Below are positions 12,554 through 23,821 of a DNA stretch of 64,000 bases, one piece after another. The first letter of the stretch is position 1. Each line of letters begins with the position of its first letter. The position numbers and the translations under genes are program-made. Under the pieces are notes generated by a model. It made no database searches. It worked only from the letters and a program-made list of their open reading frames with translations, and was not told where the DNA came from. Source of the DNA: Paraphoma chrysanthemicola (lineage: Eukaryota > Ascomycota > Dothideomycetes > Pleosporales > Phaeosphaeriaceae). The DNA lies in assembly GCA_020744225.1 (NCBI GenBank), contig JAGMWG010000001.1, forward strand, positions 310,001 to 374,000, in the 5' to 3' direction.

Positions 12554-14863
12554 TCATCTTTCTGCTTCTAGCTCATCACGGAGGTCGGGATTTACCTTGG
12601 CCGTCAAGTATGAAGAAAATTGCCCACTTGACCTGTACAGCTTCTTCCACGCCGGTGTAGGACGGGGCAGCTCCGCAACAGGGACAATCGACTCTTCCGA
12701 TGGACTGGTTATTGTTTCAAACCTGTCATTGCGAATGGCTCTGTCCGTAGGTGGTACTGCCTTTTCTTCATCGCGTGTATGTGGGCCTGATGGTGGATTC
12801 TCTTTCTCCTTCACGCTTCGCCATTCCATACCTAACGCAGCGGGAACGGCCAAACAGGCCACGATGAGGGCTGCAAAAAAGGTGCCTTTTGTGAGAGAGT
12901 TGTTGTAGGCTCTCAGAACAGTCGGCAGTAACTCTACAGGCACTTTACTGGCAAGATCTGTTGCTCCACCTTCGAGGATGTGCTTGGGATCGAGGCCGTC
13001 AATTGCTCGTAGCCCCTTGGAGAACTTGTCAATGTACAGATTCTGTCCTACTGCGGTGAACACAGCACCGCCGAGTGTCTGACACAACGATAACACGGCC
13101 GTCCCAGTTGGCACATCGTGCTTTGGAAGGACAATCTGCACGGCCAGGTTGGGATGTTGCATAGTACAGCCAACGCCATAGCCGATAATGACTTGGTACC
13201 CGATCCACATGGAACTGCTCGTGTTCATATCCCACGTGGTGATGAGGCCGGTTCCAGTTGCCATGAGGCTAGAGCCAAGAATCATGAAGGGTGTGTAATA
13301 TCCGATCTTCTGCGTCAAGCCGCCAGACATGATGGATCCAGCCACGACCGAGAGAACGAGCGGAATCGTGTTGATGCCAGATTGCATTGCCGAGACTTCT
13401 TTGATCGCCTGGAACCAGAGAGGGATGTAGATGGACACTGTGAGCATCGTTGAGCCAACGCAGAATTGGGACATGCCGCCGAAGGCAACGCTTCGCTGGA
13501 ACAGAATCCGGGCTGGTACCGTGGCCGTGGTGTTGCGAGTAAAATATTGCCACGCGATGAATGCAACTAGCAGGACTGCAAACACGATCAAGAGTGCGAC
13601 AAGTTGAGGCGAGCTCCAGGAATAGTCTGCTGCGCCCCATTCGAGTGCCAGCAACAAGCACGTGATCGAGGGAAGGAACAGAATTGTGCCCAGTGGATCC
13701 AGATTCTTGACGGTTTCTTTCCAATTCGCCAGCTTCGGCTTCTGCTCCTCCAGCTTGAGCAAAAAGATGACGACGAGAATGGTAAGTCCGCCGAGAGGTA
13801 AATTGATGTAAAAGCACCATCTCCAAGTTGCTTTGCTTCCGGTGAAGGCGCCGCCAAGTAATGGTCCTGCAACACTAGCTACGCCAAAACAAGCACCAAA
13901 TAGACCTTGCAGCAGTGGCCTTCGATGAAGTGGCACCGTGTTCAGCATGATGAGGATAGCACCGGTGAAGATGCCGCTACTTCCAAGACCTGCTATCGCT
14001 CTCCCGATGATGAGCATTGTGCTTGTTTGTGCCGCTCCACAGACTGCGCTGCCAGCCTCGAAAAGAAAGATGCCAGATAAGAAAACAGATTTCGTGGGAA
14101 AGAAGGTGTAGATGCGACCGTAAAGCAAGATGAAACCCGCGGATGTCAACATATATGAGCTACCGTACCAGCCGATGTCGCCTATACTGTCGAACTCGTT
14201 CGTGATCGCCGGAATCGCAGGTCCTATGATGGTCCTGTCTAGTGCAACTAGAAAGATGGAAATGTACAGCGACACCATGATGACTGCTGTCTTGGCTGCA
14301 GAGGGATATTCTGGCGGCTTTTCATTCTTGCTCGCTGCTTTGCTCCTCGTCGAAGCCGAACGTTGCGGCTCTGGCACTTCGTCTGCGGACTGGGCTTCTC
14401 GGAGCTGGCTTTTCGTACTGATACGCCTGTCTTTCTTGATCAAACTGACCGCCGAGTCCGCAATGCCTGGGTGATATGCGCTGCTTGGTCGCGACAAACT
14501 TGAGCGTTTCGAAGTTCGATATGAGTCCATCATCTCAGGTACCCAGTCCGCTTCTTCCGAGTATCGTACAGGCGCTCTTCCTCGCTTCTGCATCTCCATG
14601 TCTTCCAACTCCAGAGTAGCCTGTGATGTCTTTGAGGCGCCGCTGAGTCCACGGGGTCGTATCATGTCGAGATCTTCCTGTCGCAAAGACCTCGATGAGA
14701 AGCTATCAACGGACTTTCTGTAGTTCGAGGGTGGCCTCGAGAAAGCTTCGTCGACCTCCTCTGCAAGGTCCGCGATTATGGTTGCAATTAGATCGGTATC
14801 GTCCTCTCGTGTTGGTGTTGCGGTCCCCGCCGCCGAGCGAGGAGGAGAAAGTGATTCCACCAT
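12554..14863 (-). CDS. MFS transporter, DHA2 family (14 TM), long N-terminal tail
   Basis: Predicted plasma-membrane or vacuolar drug:H+ antiporter, 769 aa, single exon. ATG at 14863 (MVESLSPP) is chosen; the frame stays open to 14929 but only from a GTG. Seen: a hydrophilic Ser/Arg/Asp/Glu-rich tail of about 185 residues, then the MFS core with LDRTIIGPAIPAI (motif D1), YGRIYTFFPTKSVF (motif A), IIGRAIAGLGSSGI (motif B), AGPLLGGAFTGS (motif C) and WRWCFYINLPLGG, as in DHA2 pumps. The C-terminal tail is also hydrophilic. Substrate unknown; relatives confer azole or toxin resistance. The N-tail is longer than usual and could carry trafficking or phosphorylation sites (inference). Confidence 0.85.
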   Translation of the reverse strand: MVESLSPPRSAAGTATPTREDDTDLIATIIADLAEEVDEAFSRPPSNYRKSVDSFSSRSLRQEDLDMIRPRGLSGASKTSQATLELEDMEMQKRGRAPVRYSEEADWVPEMMDSYRTSKRSSLSRPSSAYHPGIADSAVSLIKKDRRISTKSQLREAQSADEVPEPQRSASTRSKAASKNEKPPEYPSAAKTAVIMVSLYISIFLVALDRTIIGPAIPAITNEFDSIGDIGWYGSSYMLTSAGFILLYGRIYTFFPTKSVFLSGIFLFEAGSAVCGAAQTSTMLIIGRAIAGLGSSGIFTGAILIMLNTVPLHRRPLLQGLFGACFGVASVAGPLLGGAFTGSKATWRWCFYINLPLGGLTILVVIFLLKLEEQKPKLANWKETVKNLDPLGTILFLPSITCLLLALEWGAADYSWSSPQLVALLIVFAVLLVAFIAWQYFTRNTTATVPARILFQRSVAFGGMSQFCVGSTMLTVSIYIPLWFQAIKEVSAMQSGINTIPLVLSVVAGSIMSGGLTQKIGYYTPFMILGSSLMATGTGLITTWDMNTSSSMWIGYQVIIGYGVGCTMQHPNLAVQIVLPKHDVPTGTAVLSLCQTLGGAVFTAVGQNLYIDKFSKGLRAIDGLDPKHILEGGATDLASKVPVELLPTVLRAYNNSLTKGTFFAALIVACLAVPAALGMEWRSVKEKENPPSGPHTRDEEKAVPPTDRAIRNDRFETITSPSEESIVPVAELPRPTPAWKKLYRSSGQFSSYLTAKVNPDLRDELEAER

Positions 14864-17298
14864 CTTGGACGTGCTCGTCTGAGATAGCGAATCTAACGCT
14901 TTCGGCGTCGCGTATGCACTGCACAACACAGTGGTCTGACCGGGCGTCTCCTGGTACTAGCGACTCAGCAGATGCAGGTAATAAGGATAAAGATGATGTG
15001 TGTCGTCAGCGGACATTAGAAATTAAGATTGAATCGCATCGAAACGAACGAGGCTATACATCCACGAGCAAGAAGGTAAGACGGGCATCCGGCACACGCG
15101 ACTTCGCGATCTCAAGTCACTCAAGAGTCGGCGCGCGCATCTTGACAAGCACCGAAGGTTGCGCAGCCGCAGACGCAGCCGTGCATTACTATCAATAGTT
15201 CCTTCACGCTGGCCATGCCTCTCACAACTCTAGCATAATCTCAGACCCCAGATAGGCAATGGCGTGCATTGCGAATATGCGGGCGTGCCTATCCCTCCTC
15301 GTGTTGTGTTGCCGGCGCCGTCATCCCGGGAATTGACTTGGGGAGCCGAACCCTTTCACGCCGATCAGCACGAGCCGAGACACGACAGCGATGATGCATT
15401 GGGCACATGGCGCAGGCTTAGTGAAGATTACAGGACGTGGCCAAGTCAGCACAAGTGATAAGAGCAGAGCGCGCCAGGTGCAAGCCTCCAGCAAGGAGCG
15501 GAGAAGAGTAAATGGGGTAATGGGGTGGTATGGGATGTACGCGAGCAGGCTGTGCCAAACGCGCAGGTTCAGCGAGCTAACCACGAACGTCAAATGGGGT
15601 TACACATTGCAATTGCGTCTGTCCTTCAGGATGCTGGTTGCTTAACTGCACTTTGTATGTACTCGTTCGAGCATCGAGGTCTGGCTGTGCAAATGGATCT
15701 AACGGGTTTGTCAACTCACGTGATACGGGAGATGGTCATTTCATGCAGCTTGCAAGATCCGCACCTATCGCTACCAAATTCATATTCTGGAAACATATTG
15801 AGCTGTGCAAACGGTGCGACGACGGGCCTTCGGTACCGGACGACACAGGGCTCAGAAGACAGAGCGCCCGTACACGTAGTCCCATGAGTCTACTCGTGGT
15901 ATGAGGCTTCTAATTCCAGTCACCGGGGCGCCTTCCACAAGCGACGCAATGCTAGATCATAAAACTGAAAAGTTCTGTTCTCGCTTGGGCTGGACTGCTA
16001 TCTTAAGAGATCCTAGTGCGAAATGTCGCTCTAAGAGCTCTTCGGAAAAGCTGTACAAGTTCGAATGATTAAAAGCCGTAATGTTCGGAGTCAGGGACGC
16101 ATATCACGGCGCGCCAGTTCATGGCCTAGCCGAGAAGCCTAGTAGACAGGTGAAATTTATCACGGACTATTATACAGTATCCAGGCTCTCACAAGTCCAA
16201 ACATACTCTGAACAAGTTGTCCATCTAGCTCCATGTATCTTTCCAGAAACTCCCGTAAACGACTATCTCCGTTGAACCCAAGAACATCCTTGGAAACCAC
16301 TGGAATCCTTAGGTCGGTCAACAGCATTTACTTACTCTTCACTCTAAGCATTCCTCGATGCTGCAGCTTCCAAAGAAAACACAAGAATCGACACTATTGC
16401 GCCCCGCATGCAATCATACACACAACGAGAGTTCTGGCCAGGAAGACGTGGAACTGGAATACTTACGCATGGCGCCACACTAGCGTGGAATAGTCACAAC
16501 AGACAGAACAACATCCAGCTGAATACACGGTGAACTAATAGACATTATCCTTTGAGCTACATTGGTCTCGGACTCATGTCAAGAAACCTCATCAGGTGTG
16601 CTGAGGAGCAGTCGTTCCTTCTATCTCCGCCTAGCACAAGCCGGGCACATTGGGTAACACGGCGTTAGAAGCGACGTCAGATTCTGACCCTCATTTGTGA
16701 GTTTGTGAAATTCATTCACGGGAACAGATCATGGGGCAGATTTCTTGTTCTTTAGAGGTACAAACAAGATATAATGCTACTGCCGCAGCTGAGAAAGACG
16801 CCTGTCATGTGAAGCTACATCGTTTCTCTTCAAAGCAACATCAATTCCTAGAAATGGACTCGGCTAACACAATCTTCGATCTATCAATAACTGCTCCCAC
16901 TCTCTGATATCCACGTCGAAAGCGAAGTTGCATTTGTTGTAGCAGGAAGTTGAAATATTTCCTTCAGCGTTGGATGATGTGATGATGATGCAGAAGACGT
17001 TGAGATTGTGGATATCATTACAATACGAATAATAACGAGAGTCGCGACGTTCCAGCACTTGGCAACGTCGTTGGGTAGCGTTCGTCTTCTCGACTCTCGG
17101 CCAGCCAAGGAAGTCAGATCTATCGAGATTGGGTATCTGTAGCGGAACAGGAAACGAATGTGATTAGCAACGCTTGCTGCGTATGCGTGAAGGAAAAAGA
17201 TCCGCCCCAAATTTAGCGAAACAGGAAGAGAACATGCCGAAAAAGCTCGCTGGAGAGGAAAATTTGATAACGCCATTTGCGCCAAGGCATTGCATCAT
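14864..17298. other. Gene-poor 2.4-kb interval
   Basis: Contains the promoter side of the DHA2 transporter. The remaining open frames are below about 135 codons, overlap on opposite strands and show no family signature. No RNA gene recognised. Confidence 0.45.
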
Positions 17299-18233
17299 TC
17301 ATGTCGCATTCATCTTGCCCATCTCGAAACCGACGTCTTCCGTCTTGACGCGCTCGCCATCTGGACCTCGTCTGCCGCCGCCAACGAGGCCCCAGATAGC
17401 GACGCCCGAGACGAGCCACGCGGCCAGGACGAACGGGATCATAATAGCACGGCCAGCGAGTTCGATCTCGCACTGCTTGGTGTAGTCGTCTCTGACCATG
17501 GTCGCGCCACGCACATCCTTGAGTTCGCACGCCCAGGTCTCGAGGTCAAAGGTCCCGATGTTGTAGCGGAAGAAATTGTCGCTTGTGGTTGAGTTGCTGT
17601 CGTTCATGCGAGATGCGCGGAAATTGACGTAGCCATCGCGGAAATGCGAGGTGGATTTTCGAGTCACGTAAATGGACACTAAAGCAAACAGAACTATGAC
17701 CCCGTTGGTGATGTGAAGGAACATGAGATTGCGGCGAAAGACCCAGCCTTGTGTCTGTGGAGATATTAGGTGACGTCCAGGCGGTTGTGCAGAGAGATAC
17801 TCACTCGCTTGCCGCTCTTCCAATCTAGAATGACCAGGCCCAGATGTGCACTGCCGACAAGAGTGCTCAAGATTGCGGCGACTAGAGCTAGCTTTGCTGG
17901 AGCATGATACAACATTCGAGGAAGCGCGGCCATCACGACTGTCTCGCCAGTCTCTCCGTCTCTTTCTGTGGTTTGGAACATGAAGCCTCTGTCATGGTTC
18001 TCTTCAATGAAGCTGTACGTTATGGCCTTGAGAATGATGACGGGTATCGATATCGAGACTAGAATAGATAGGAAGATGGTGTATAGAAGGCGAGCCTTTC
18101 GATGATGGGGACATCCGCTAGCCATGGGTTTATTAAACATTGGCGAAGGATCTTTGTGTGGTTGGAATAGAGAAGTGACCGTTTCCGCGATTGGGGGAAG
18201 CTTGAAATCAACTTTCTTCATCATGGACGCCAT
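17299..18233 (-). CDS. Four-TM membrane protein of unknown function
   Basis: Predicted integral membrane protein of 294 aa in two exons (18233-17805 and 17754-17299). The 50-nt intron (17804-17755) has donor GTGAGT, branch CTAAT and acceptor CACAG, in phase 0. ATG at 18233 starts MASMMKK; the open frame extends upstream only from a TTG. Four hydrophobic segments are visible: LLYTIFLSILVSISIPVIIL, the stretch after PAKLA (ALVAAILSTLVGSAHLGLVI), FLHITNGVIVLFALVSIYV, and IMIPFVLAAWLVSGVAIWGL, with a longer loop containing NDSNST before the last. This layout resembles fungal tetraspan proteins, but no diagnostic motif was recognised and no function is assigned. Confidence 0.72.
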
Positions 18234-19630
18234 CTTCTTTGGGAGGCCGGACCACAAGCCAGACTCGGAGGGGCTCGATTAGTTGTGCTTGCTGCCCGTG
18301 ATGAGAAGTTGACCAAGACTCGTTCGTGTGGACGGCGTCAACTCATAGACGGAAAATTAGATGGAGAAATTGCGTGCAGCATGTCCGGCAATGCGACACG
18401 GCAAGTACATATCAAAGTTCCAGTAGTACATAGATTGCAGAGGTACTGCATGCTTGGAGAACTGCTGGTTTCGCAACAGCTCACACGTTCATAGCAATGC
18501 TCGGCTGTCAATGCTGTTGTACTGGCATAGGGCTGTCACAAGAAGAGCGACGGAAGCTCGCTTGGGCGGGTATGCTGCATTCCGACTCGCGCTGCGCAGA
18601 GAGAAGTGCTGCTGCTGGGCATCAAACGGTTTCTGAGGTCAAACATTGGTGGATGCGGCGAAGCGAGACAGGCAACGTTTGAGATGCGCGACGCGCACCA
18701 ACCTTTTCTGCACCGTTTACTTCTCCATACGTCGCAATAAAGTGCGCTGTTAAGCGTTAAAAGAGTGCTTATGCATCGCAAAGAAGGTTATAAGACGCGC
18801 GGAGACATTAACGGTGCTGCATATAGCCGCATGTGGAAATTGCTGGTGGGTATCGCACCACGTGCGTAGCGCGTCCACGGTTCTTGCATGACCGTAGAAG
18901 TCGACACATGGCATGGTTGTAGATCATGGCGGAGAGAAATGTGGCGTAGAAGTAAACGGTGAGATGCATAGATGAGCATGATCCTTGAGGCGTTCTGCGG
19001 CCGGCGAGGCTGCTTCGCGGTGGGATGACGTTCCTTGCAGAGCGACGCAGGCCGGACTCTTGAGGATAATGGCGTGCATTGTTGTAATGCGCCGAGCGGT
19101 TGCTGTTGCTGTTGCTTTTTAAAGGGCCGAACCAGTGACCAGGCGAATGGTACACCGCCCAAAGGTGGATTCGCCATGGCGATGGAAGTTTGGCAAGTGC
19201 TAACTTGCATCACGAGAAGACGCAGGTAGATGTGGAAAGGCGGGGCACCCGTTCTGGATCGCGCTCCTGAAGGGGAAAAGGATGTGAAGGAAGAAGATGG
19301 GCTGTGATGGGGCGTGAGATGGTCATTGCTATTCGACCTTGCCGAAGTTGCAAGAAGGGAAGTTGCGAATGCATTCCACGGCTGTCTGGTTAAGATTGGA
19401 GGGCGAACACCACCGTTGGCTTTCTCCAAGAGGCCATGTGCTCAGCACTGTCTCCACAGAAGCGCAATGTGATGGGCTGAAAAACATGTCGCGGTTGGTA
19501 GTGTTGCGGATATTGGTGTTGCGGATGTTGGTGATGTCAGATGCAAGTTGTCTGTGGCGCTAAAACCGGGGAAGTCGCGACCATTGCGGCGCGTCCTCAC
19601 ACTTCAACACCAAAACCGCGACCAACAAAC
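18234..19630. other. Intergenic, no supported gene
   Basis: 1.4 kb between two divergently transcribed genes, so it holds both promoters. A 213-codon minus-strand frame (19429-18788) is present but has no recognisable domain and contains a short polyglutamine stretch from a CAG/CTG run near 19110; it is not called as a gene. Confidence 0.45.
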
Positions 19631-21114
19631 ATGGCCTTCACGACGCTCAACAGAGAGGTCAGAGCCCCGCAGCCGCCGCCACCGCAGCCGCCGGCGATCC
19701 CCGCTGCAGTCAATAACCCGACAGTCGTCACGCCTGCTGGACCACACCCCAGCGAGATTGACACGGCCTTTGCTAGCAACCATGAGCTACGCAAGCGCGT
19801 CCACGCCGCAATCGGTACGAGCATGTAAAGCAGATTTGGTGTGCTGTACTGATAGAACTACAGACGAGAACCCCACACAAACCTCGCTCTTTCGCGACAT
19901 TTCGACATTTATCCTCAACCAGACCTCACAGCCGCCCGCCGAGCCAGCAGCAAAGAAGCGCAAGCTAGAGGACAGCAACGGCACAAAGAATGGCGCCCCC
20001 GCGACGTCAGGAGGCAGCCTTGCCAGCGCCTCCACAAAAGCATGGCGGTCGTATCCCGGCGTCAGCTTCTCCATCCCGCAGCGCAAGAAGTTCACGCTGG
20101 AGCTCGTCGACAAGAAGGACGGCGGCATCCGCGCAGTGGGCGCCACGGGCAACGTCGAGTTCAGCATTGCGTGGAAGGACGTCGACCAGGTCTTCTGCCT
20201 ACCCGTGCCCGAGAAGGCGAAGAAGCAGCACAATTTCATCATCATACCCACCCACGGCGATGGCGTGAACCCCCTGCCAGACCACCTGAACGGCGTCGCT
20301 CCAGAGCCGATAATATGGACCTTCGAGGAGGCGACAGGGAAGAACATCAAGGAGGGCGAAGACCCAGGGCCAGGGCCAATGGCCGAGGCGATACACCATT
20401 GCTTGATACAGGCAGGCACTGGCAAGGAGGTCGTCTTTCCCGATCCCGACGAGTTCTCCAGCGCAACGCCAGAGAGCCACCGCAAGGGCGACAAGGCTTA
20501 CCACGTCAAAGCACATCGGGGGAGCAAAGAGGGTGCGTTCACCATGCCATCACACATCACTACAACGCTAACAATCTCAAGGCTACCTCTTCTTCACCTC
20601 GGTCGGAATCTTGTACGGCTTCAAGAAGCCGCTCGCATATTTCGACTTTGCCTCCATCAACAGCATAGCCTACGCCGCCGTCTTGCGCAACACCTTCAAC
20701 CTCGTCATCAACACGCAGACACAAGAAATCGAATTTGGCATGCTCGATCAGGCAGACTTTTCAGGAATCAACGAGTACGTGCAGAAACACGGGCTGCAGG
20801 ATGCCAGTCTGGCAGCTGCCCGCCGCGCGAAGAAGCTCAATGTCAACAAGACCAAGAACAAGGAGACTGGCGCAAATGGCGCTGCAGCTGCTGGAGCGGA
20901 TGATGGTGAAGAGGAGAGCGAACTCCAAAAGGCAGAGCGAGAGCTACAGGACGCAGAAGACGCCGAAGACGAAGAAGAGGAAGACTACGACCCTGGCAGC
21001 GAAGGCGAGAGTGAGGGCTCGGGATCCGACAGCGAGGATGATGACGGCGACGGAGGACATGATGGAGGTGATGACGACGGAGATGAAGCCGATGGAGATG
21101 AAATGGAAGAGTAG
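19631..21114 (+). CDS. rtt106: Histone chaperone Rtt106
   Basis: Nuclear H3-H4 chaperone that deposits histones in replication-coupled nucleosome assembly and silencing. 461 aa in three exons: 19631-19814, 19864-20532, 20582-21114. Both introns are 49 nt (donors GTACGA and GTGCGT; branches CTGAT and CTAAC) and close in phase. Seen: N-terminal helical region (ELRKRVHAAI), tandem PH-like domains with DVDQVFCLPVPEK, SHRKGDKAYHVKA, RGSKEGYLFF, YGFKKPLAYFDF and EFGMLDQADFSGI, then DASLAAARRAKK and a long acidic Asp/Glu tail typical of histone chaperones. ATG at 19631 (MAFTTLNRE) matches the family N-terminus. Confidence 0.93.
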
Positions 21115-21395
21115 GCTTGCAACTCGTGCTTGAGGCAGGTGTTTCTTGCACTGCAATATACCCTAATGTTGTCCGTTGATCGCCCTTTCCCACTGCCAAG
21201 CCTTGTATATGACCACACGGCTGAATGCCTCCCCACAACCGCTCCAATCTATTCAGTATGGCAGTCATCGACTGTCGTCATCGCATACATCTTCTGTACC
21301 TCTCTCCTGCATCATGCCTCCTGCACTCTCAAACTTTCAAACCCGTACTTGCGACCAAAACATCACGCATCATGTCCTAGCATTTACCCGGTCGC

Positions 21396-23654
21396 ATGCG
21401 CAAACACAACCCGCGACGCCTCCGTGTCTGGATCCCTGATCCCAGAACCGTCGACCAGCTCGGCACGATCCGGCGCGGTCACAGTAGGATGCATATTCCG
21501 ACTACGTGGCGCGCATTGTGGTACCTTGTTGTCCTCGCTGCGTTGACCCTCGCGACTGTGCTTTACAGCATCCGCTGGTCGCATGGTCTCGTGCTGAAGG
21601 ATCATGGCTTCGGACACATCAAGCCATGGCGCAAGCCTGGTCACCGAGGCAACACGAGTGAGAGCACCACGAAACCAGACGGGAAGGAGCTACCCGATGG
21701 CTTGCATCCCATCTCGCACCTCTTGGATGTTGCCACAATTGCTTTCGAGACAACGATGAAAAATCAAGCTCAAACCCTAGATCAAGCAGCCGCCATGTAC
21801 AGGAAGAAACGTGGCCGTCACCCTCCGCCTGGCTTCGATGCATGGTACGCGTATGCTGCTTCACATAAAGCACTGATTGTCGAAAGCTTCTGGGATCAGA
21901 TCTACGATGACTTGGGTCCATTTTGGACCCTGGACCCTGTGCTGTTGAGGAAGCAGGCACATGTGCTGAGTCCTCGAATCGAAGTGAGGGACCAGAACGC
22001 TGCAGTCAAGGCTCACACCAACCATGCAAAACTTGATGCTTGGGTCGACATGATGAGGACTTTGTCACAGAGTCCAAAAGTGGAACTGCCAGATATGGAC
22101 ATACCCCTGAGCACATCTTCGTCAGCAGCTATGCTTGTGCCCTGGGAGACAATCGACACTGCCATGTCAATGTCGCGAAAGATGATGGCCGAGCCAAGAG
22201 ACGTGGTCTCCGCATATTCGGGCCTCGCGGACATCGAGGCCCTCACGGCGGACTACGAGTGGAAACCCAAATGGCTCGGTCCCCGTCTCACGCATCCCGA
22301 GTCCTGGCTCGGTCCGCGCCCCCTCTGGTCGGTCGCGCGTCTAGCATGTCCCCCGGGCAGTCCTGCTAGGCAAGCAAAGGTATTCAACGACATTTGGACA
22401 CCAAAGGCGAACGCGAATGAAGCTCATTCGGCGACTGCGTTACTACCTCTTGATCTGCCAAAAGACAGCCTGAAGGGTTACGCAAACAATTGGACATTGA
22501 CAACTGAGGCTTGCCAGCATCCAAATCTGCAGGGCCTGCATAGTGATATTGTTAGTCCCGTTGAGATGGCTATCAGCAACACACTGTTCCCACTTTTCGC
22601 GGGCAGTAAGATCGCTGTAGGCAACGAGATCTTGCTTCCTGCTGTAGCTGATTGGAACACTTCTGCTGCCTCCGAGGTGGTCGACTGGAAGTTAAGACAT
22701 GACACACTGCACTACCGCTCCACATCAACTTTAGCAAACGAGCCAGCACGCTATTGGCGTCGTTTTCAGCGCGAGAGATTATTGAGCGTGCTCAATGCGA
22801 CACATGTTGAAATCGCGGAGGCGTCTGTTCATTCGGGCAATGAGTCTACTGTCGGTGTTGGTTACGCAAGTAACTTCCGCGTGTTGCCCGCAAATGAATA
22901 CCACCTGAAAGCCCAAACAGGTGGACAACTAGCTGAGTGGGTAAATGGATGGGCCGATGCCGGGCTTACAGAACTTACATGTGGAGAACAAGAAGGAGGC
23001 TGTGGTGACATGGCTGAGTATTACTCTACTGTTGGTCCTACACCTCCTGATGGAGAAAAGAGTAAGTACGCCGTGGCCATCGATGACGACTCACTCCTGC
23101 ACCACCTTCGCAGTGCAAAGGTAACTTTGAGATCCACAATTCAGCGTCATTGGTATGACAGCCGTTTAGTGCCATGGCTGCACTTCATACCGCTTCATCA
23201 CTCCTTTGTCGACCTTTACGGCGTCATGGAGTACTTTATTGGCTCGAGTGTTCGGGAAGGAAGTAGTGACTTCCCGCATGCGATTGGGGAGGTGCAACAT
23301 CATGAACACCATTTCAATACGCCCGAGTCACAACATGAGGCCGAAGAGCATGCGCACGATCACCAAGAGCATTCCATAGCGGACACTCATTCCACGTCGT
23401 CGCAGTCAGAAAATGAGCCGCACTTCGCCCGTCCTTCACAGCCTGACCCAGCGCCCCATCCTCACCCGCCGAAGCGAGCAGCTGCAGGGCACGATGATGC
23501 AGCGCGTAAGATTGCCGAGATGAGCAAGGTGTGGGCTGATAAGGTTTTGCGCGAGGAAGACATGCTGATCTACACATATCGCTTGTTGCTGGAATACGCG
23601 AGAGTAGTGGATGATAAAAGAGATCGATTGGGCTGGATTAGGGATCTGAAGTGA
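21396..23654 (+). CDS. GT90/CAP10-like glycosyltransferase, type II membrane protein
   Basis: Predicted Golgi/ER glycosyltransferase of 752 aa, single exon. Seen: a short basic N-terminus, one signal-anchor (WRALWYLVVLAALTLATVLYSI, about residues 38-59), a luminal stem and a C-terminal CAP10-type domain with YDSRLVPWLHFIPL, FVDLYGVMEYFIG and KVLREEDMLIYTYRLLLEYARV. Two oddities: the IDGNSFSGR-like segment usual before the DSR motif reads IDDDSLLHHLRSAK here, and a His/Glu-rich low-complexity insert (about residues 632-690) splits the domain. Known members transfer xylose or other sugars to glycans. Because of the altered segment, catalytic activity is uncertain. ATG 21396 is used; a second ATG at 21489 lies just before the anchor. 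Confidence 0.85.
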   Translation: MRKHNPRRLRVWIPDPRTVDQLGTIRRGHSRMHIPTTWRALWYLVVLAALTLATVLYSIRWSHGLVLKDHGFGHIKPWRKPGHRGNTSESTTKPDGKELPDGLHPISHLLDVATIAFETTMKNQAQTLDQAAAMYRKKRGRHPPPGFDAWYAYAASHKALIVESFWDQIYDDLGPFWTLDPVLLRKQAHVLSPRIEVRDQNAAVKAHTNHAKLDAWVDMMRTLSQSPKVELPDMDIPLSTSSSAAMLVPWETIDTAMSMSRKMMAEPRDVVSAYSGLADIEALTADYEWKPKWLGPRLTHPESWLGPRPLWSVARLACPPGSPARQAKVFNDIWTPKANANEAHSATALLPLDLPKDSLKGYANNWTLTTEACQHPNLQGLHSDIVSPVEMAISNTLFPLFAGSKIAVGNEILLPAVADWNTSAASEVVDWKLRHDTLHYRSTSTLANEPARYWRRFQRERLLSVLNATHVEIAEASVHSGNESTVGVGYASNFRVLPANEYHLKAQTGGQLAEWVNGWADAGLTELTCGEQEGGCGDMAEYYSTVGPTPPDGEKSKYAVAIDDDSLLHHLRSAKVTLRSTIQRHWYDSRLVPWLHFIPLHHSFVDLYGVMEYFIGSSVREGSSDFPHAIGEVQHHEHHFNTPESQHEAEEHAHDHQEHSIADTHSTSSQSENEPHFARPSQPDPAPHPHPPKRAAAGHDDAARKIAEMSKVWADKVLREEDMLIYTYRLLLEYARVVDDKRDRLGWIRDLK

Positions 23655-23821
23655 GACGGAAGGCACGAGTGGTGATGGTGGCCACGGTGTAGCTGCCTCA
23701 ACCTGCCCTCCGTGCTTCACCTACGACCTCTAACATATTCCTACCTCAAGAATCTCGAGCCACTGTCCAACGCGTCCACCCTACGACACCGAGTCGAGCG
23801 CCATTATATCATCTCCGCCGC

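Noticed and set aside
18788..19429. 213-codon minus-strand frame with a short polyglutamine run
   Set aside because: No domain, low-complexity Arg/Ser/Pro-rich composition, and it lies in the promoter of rtt106.
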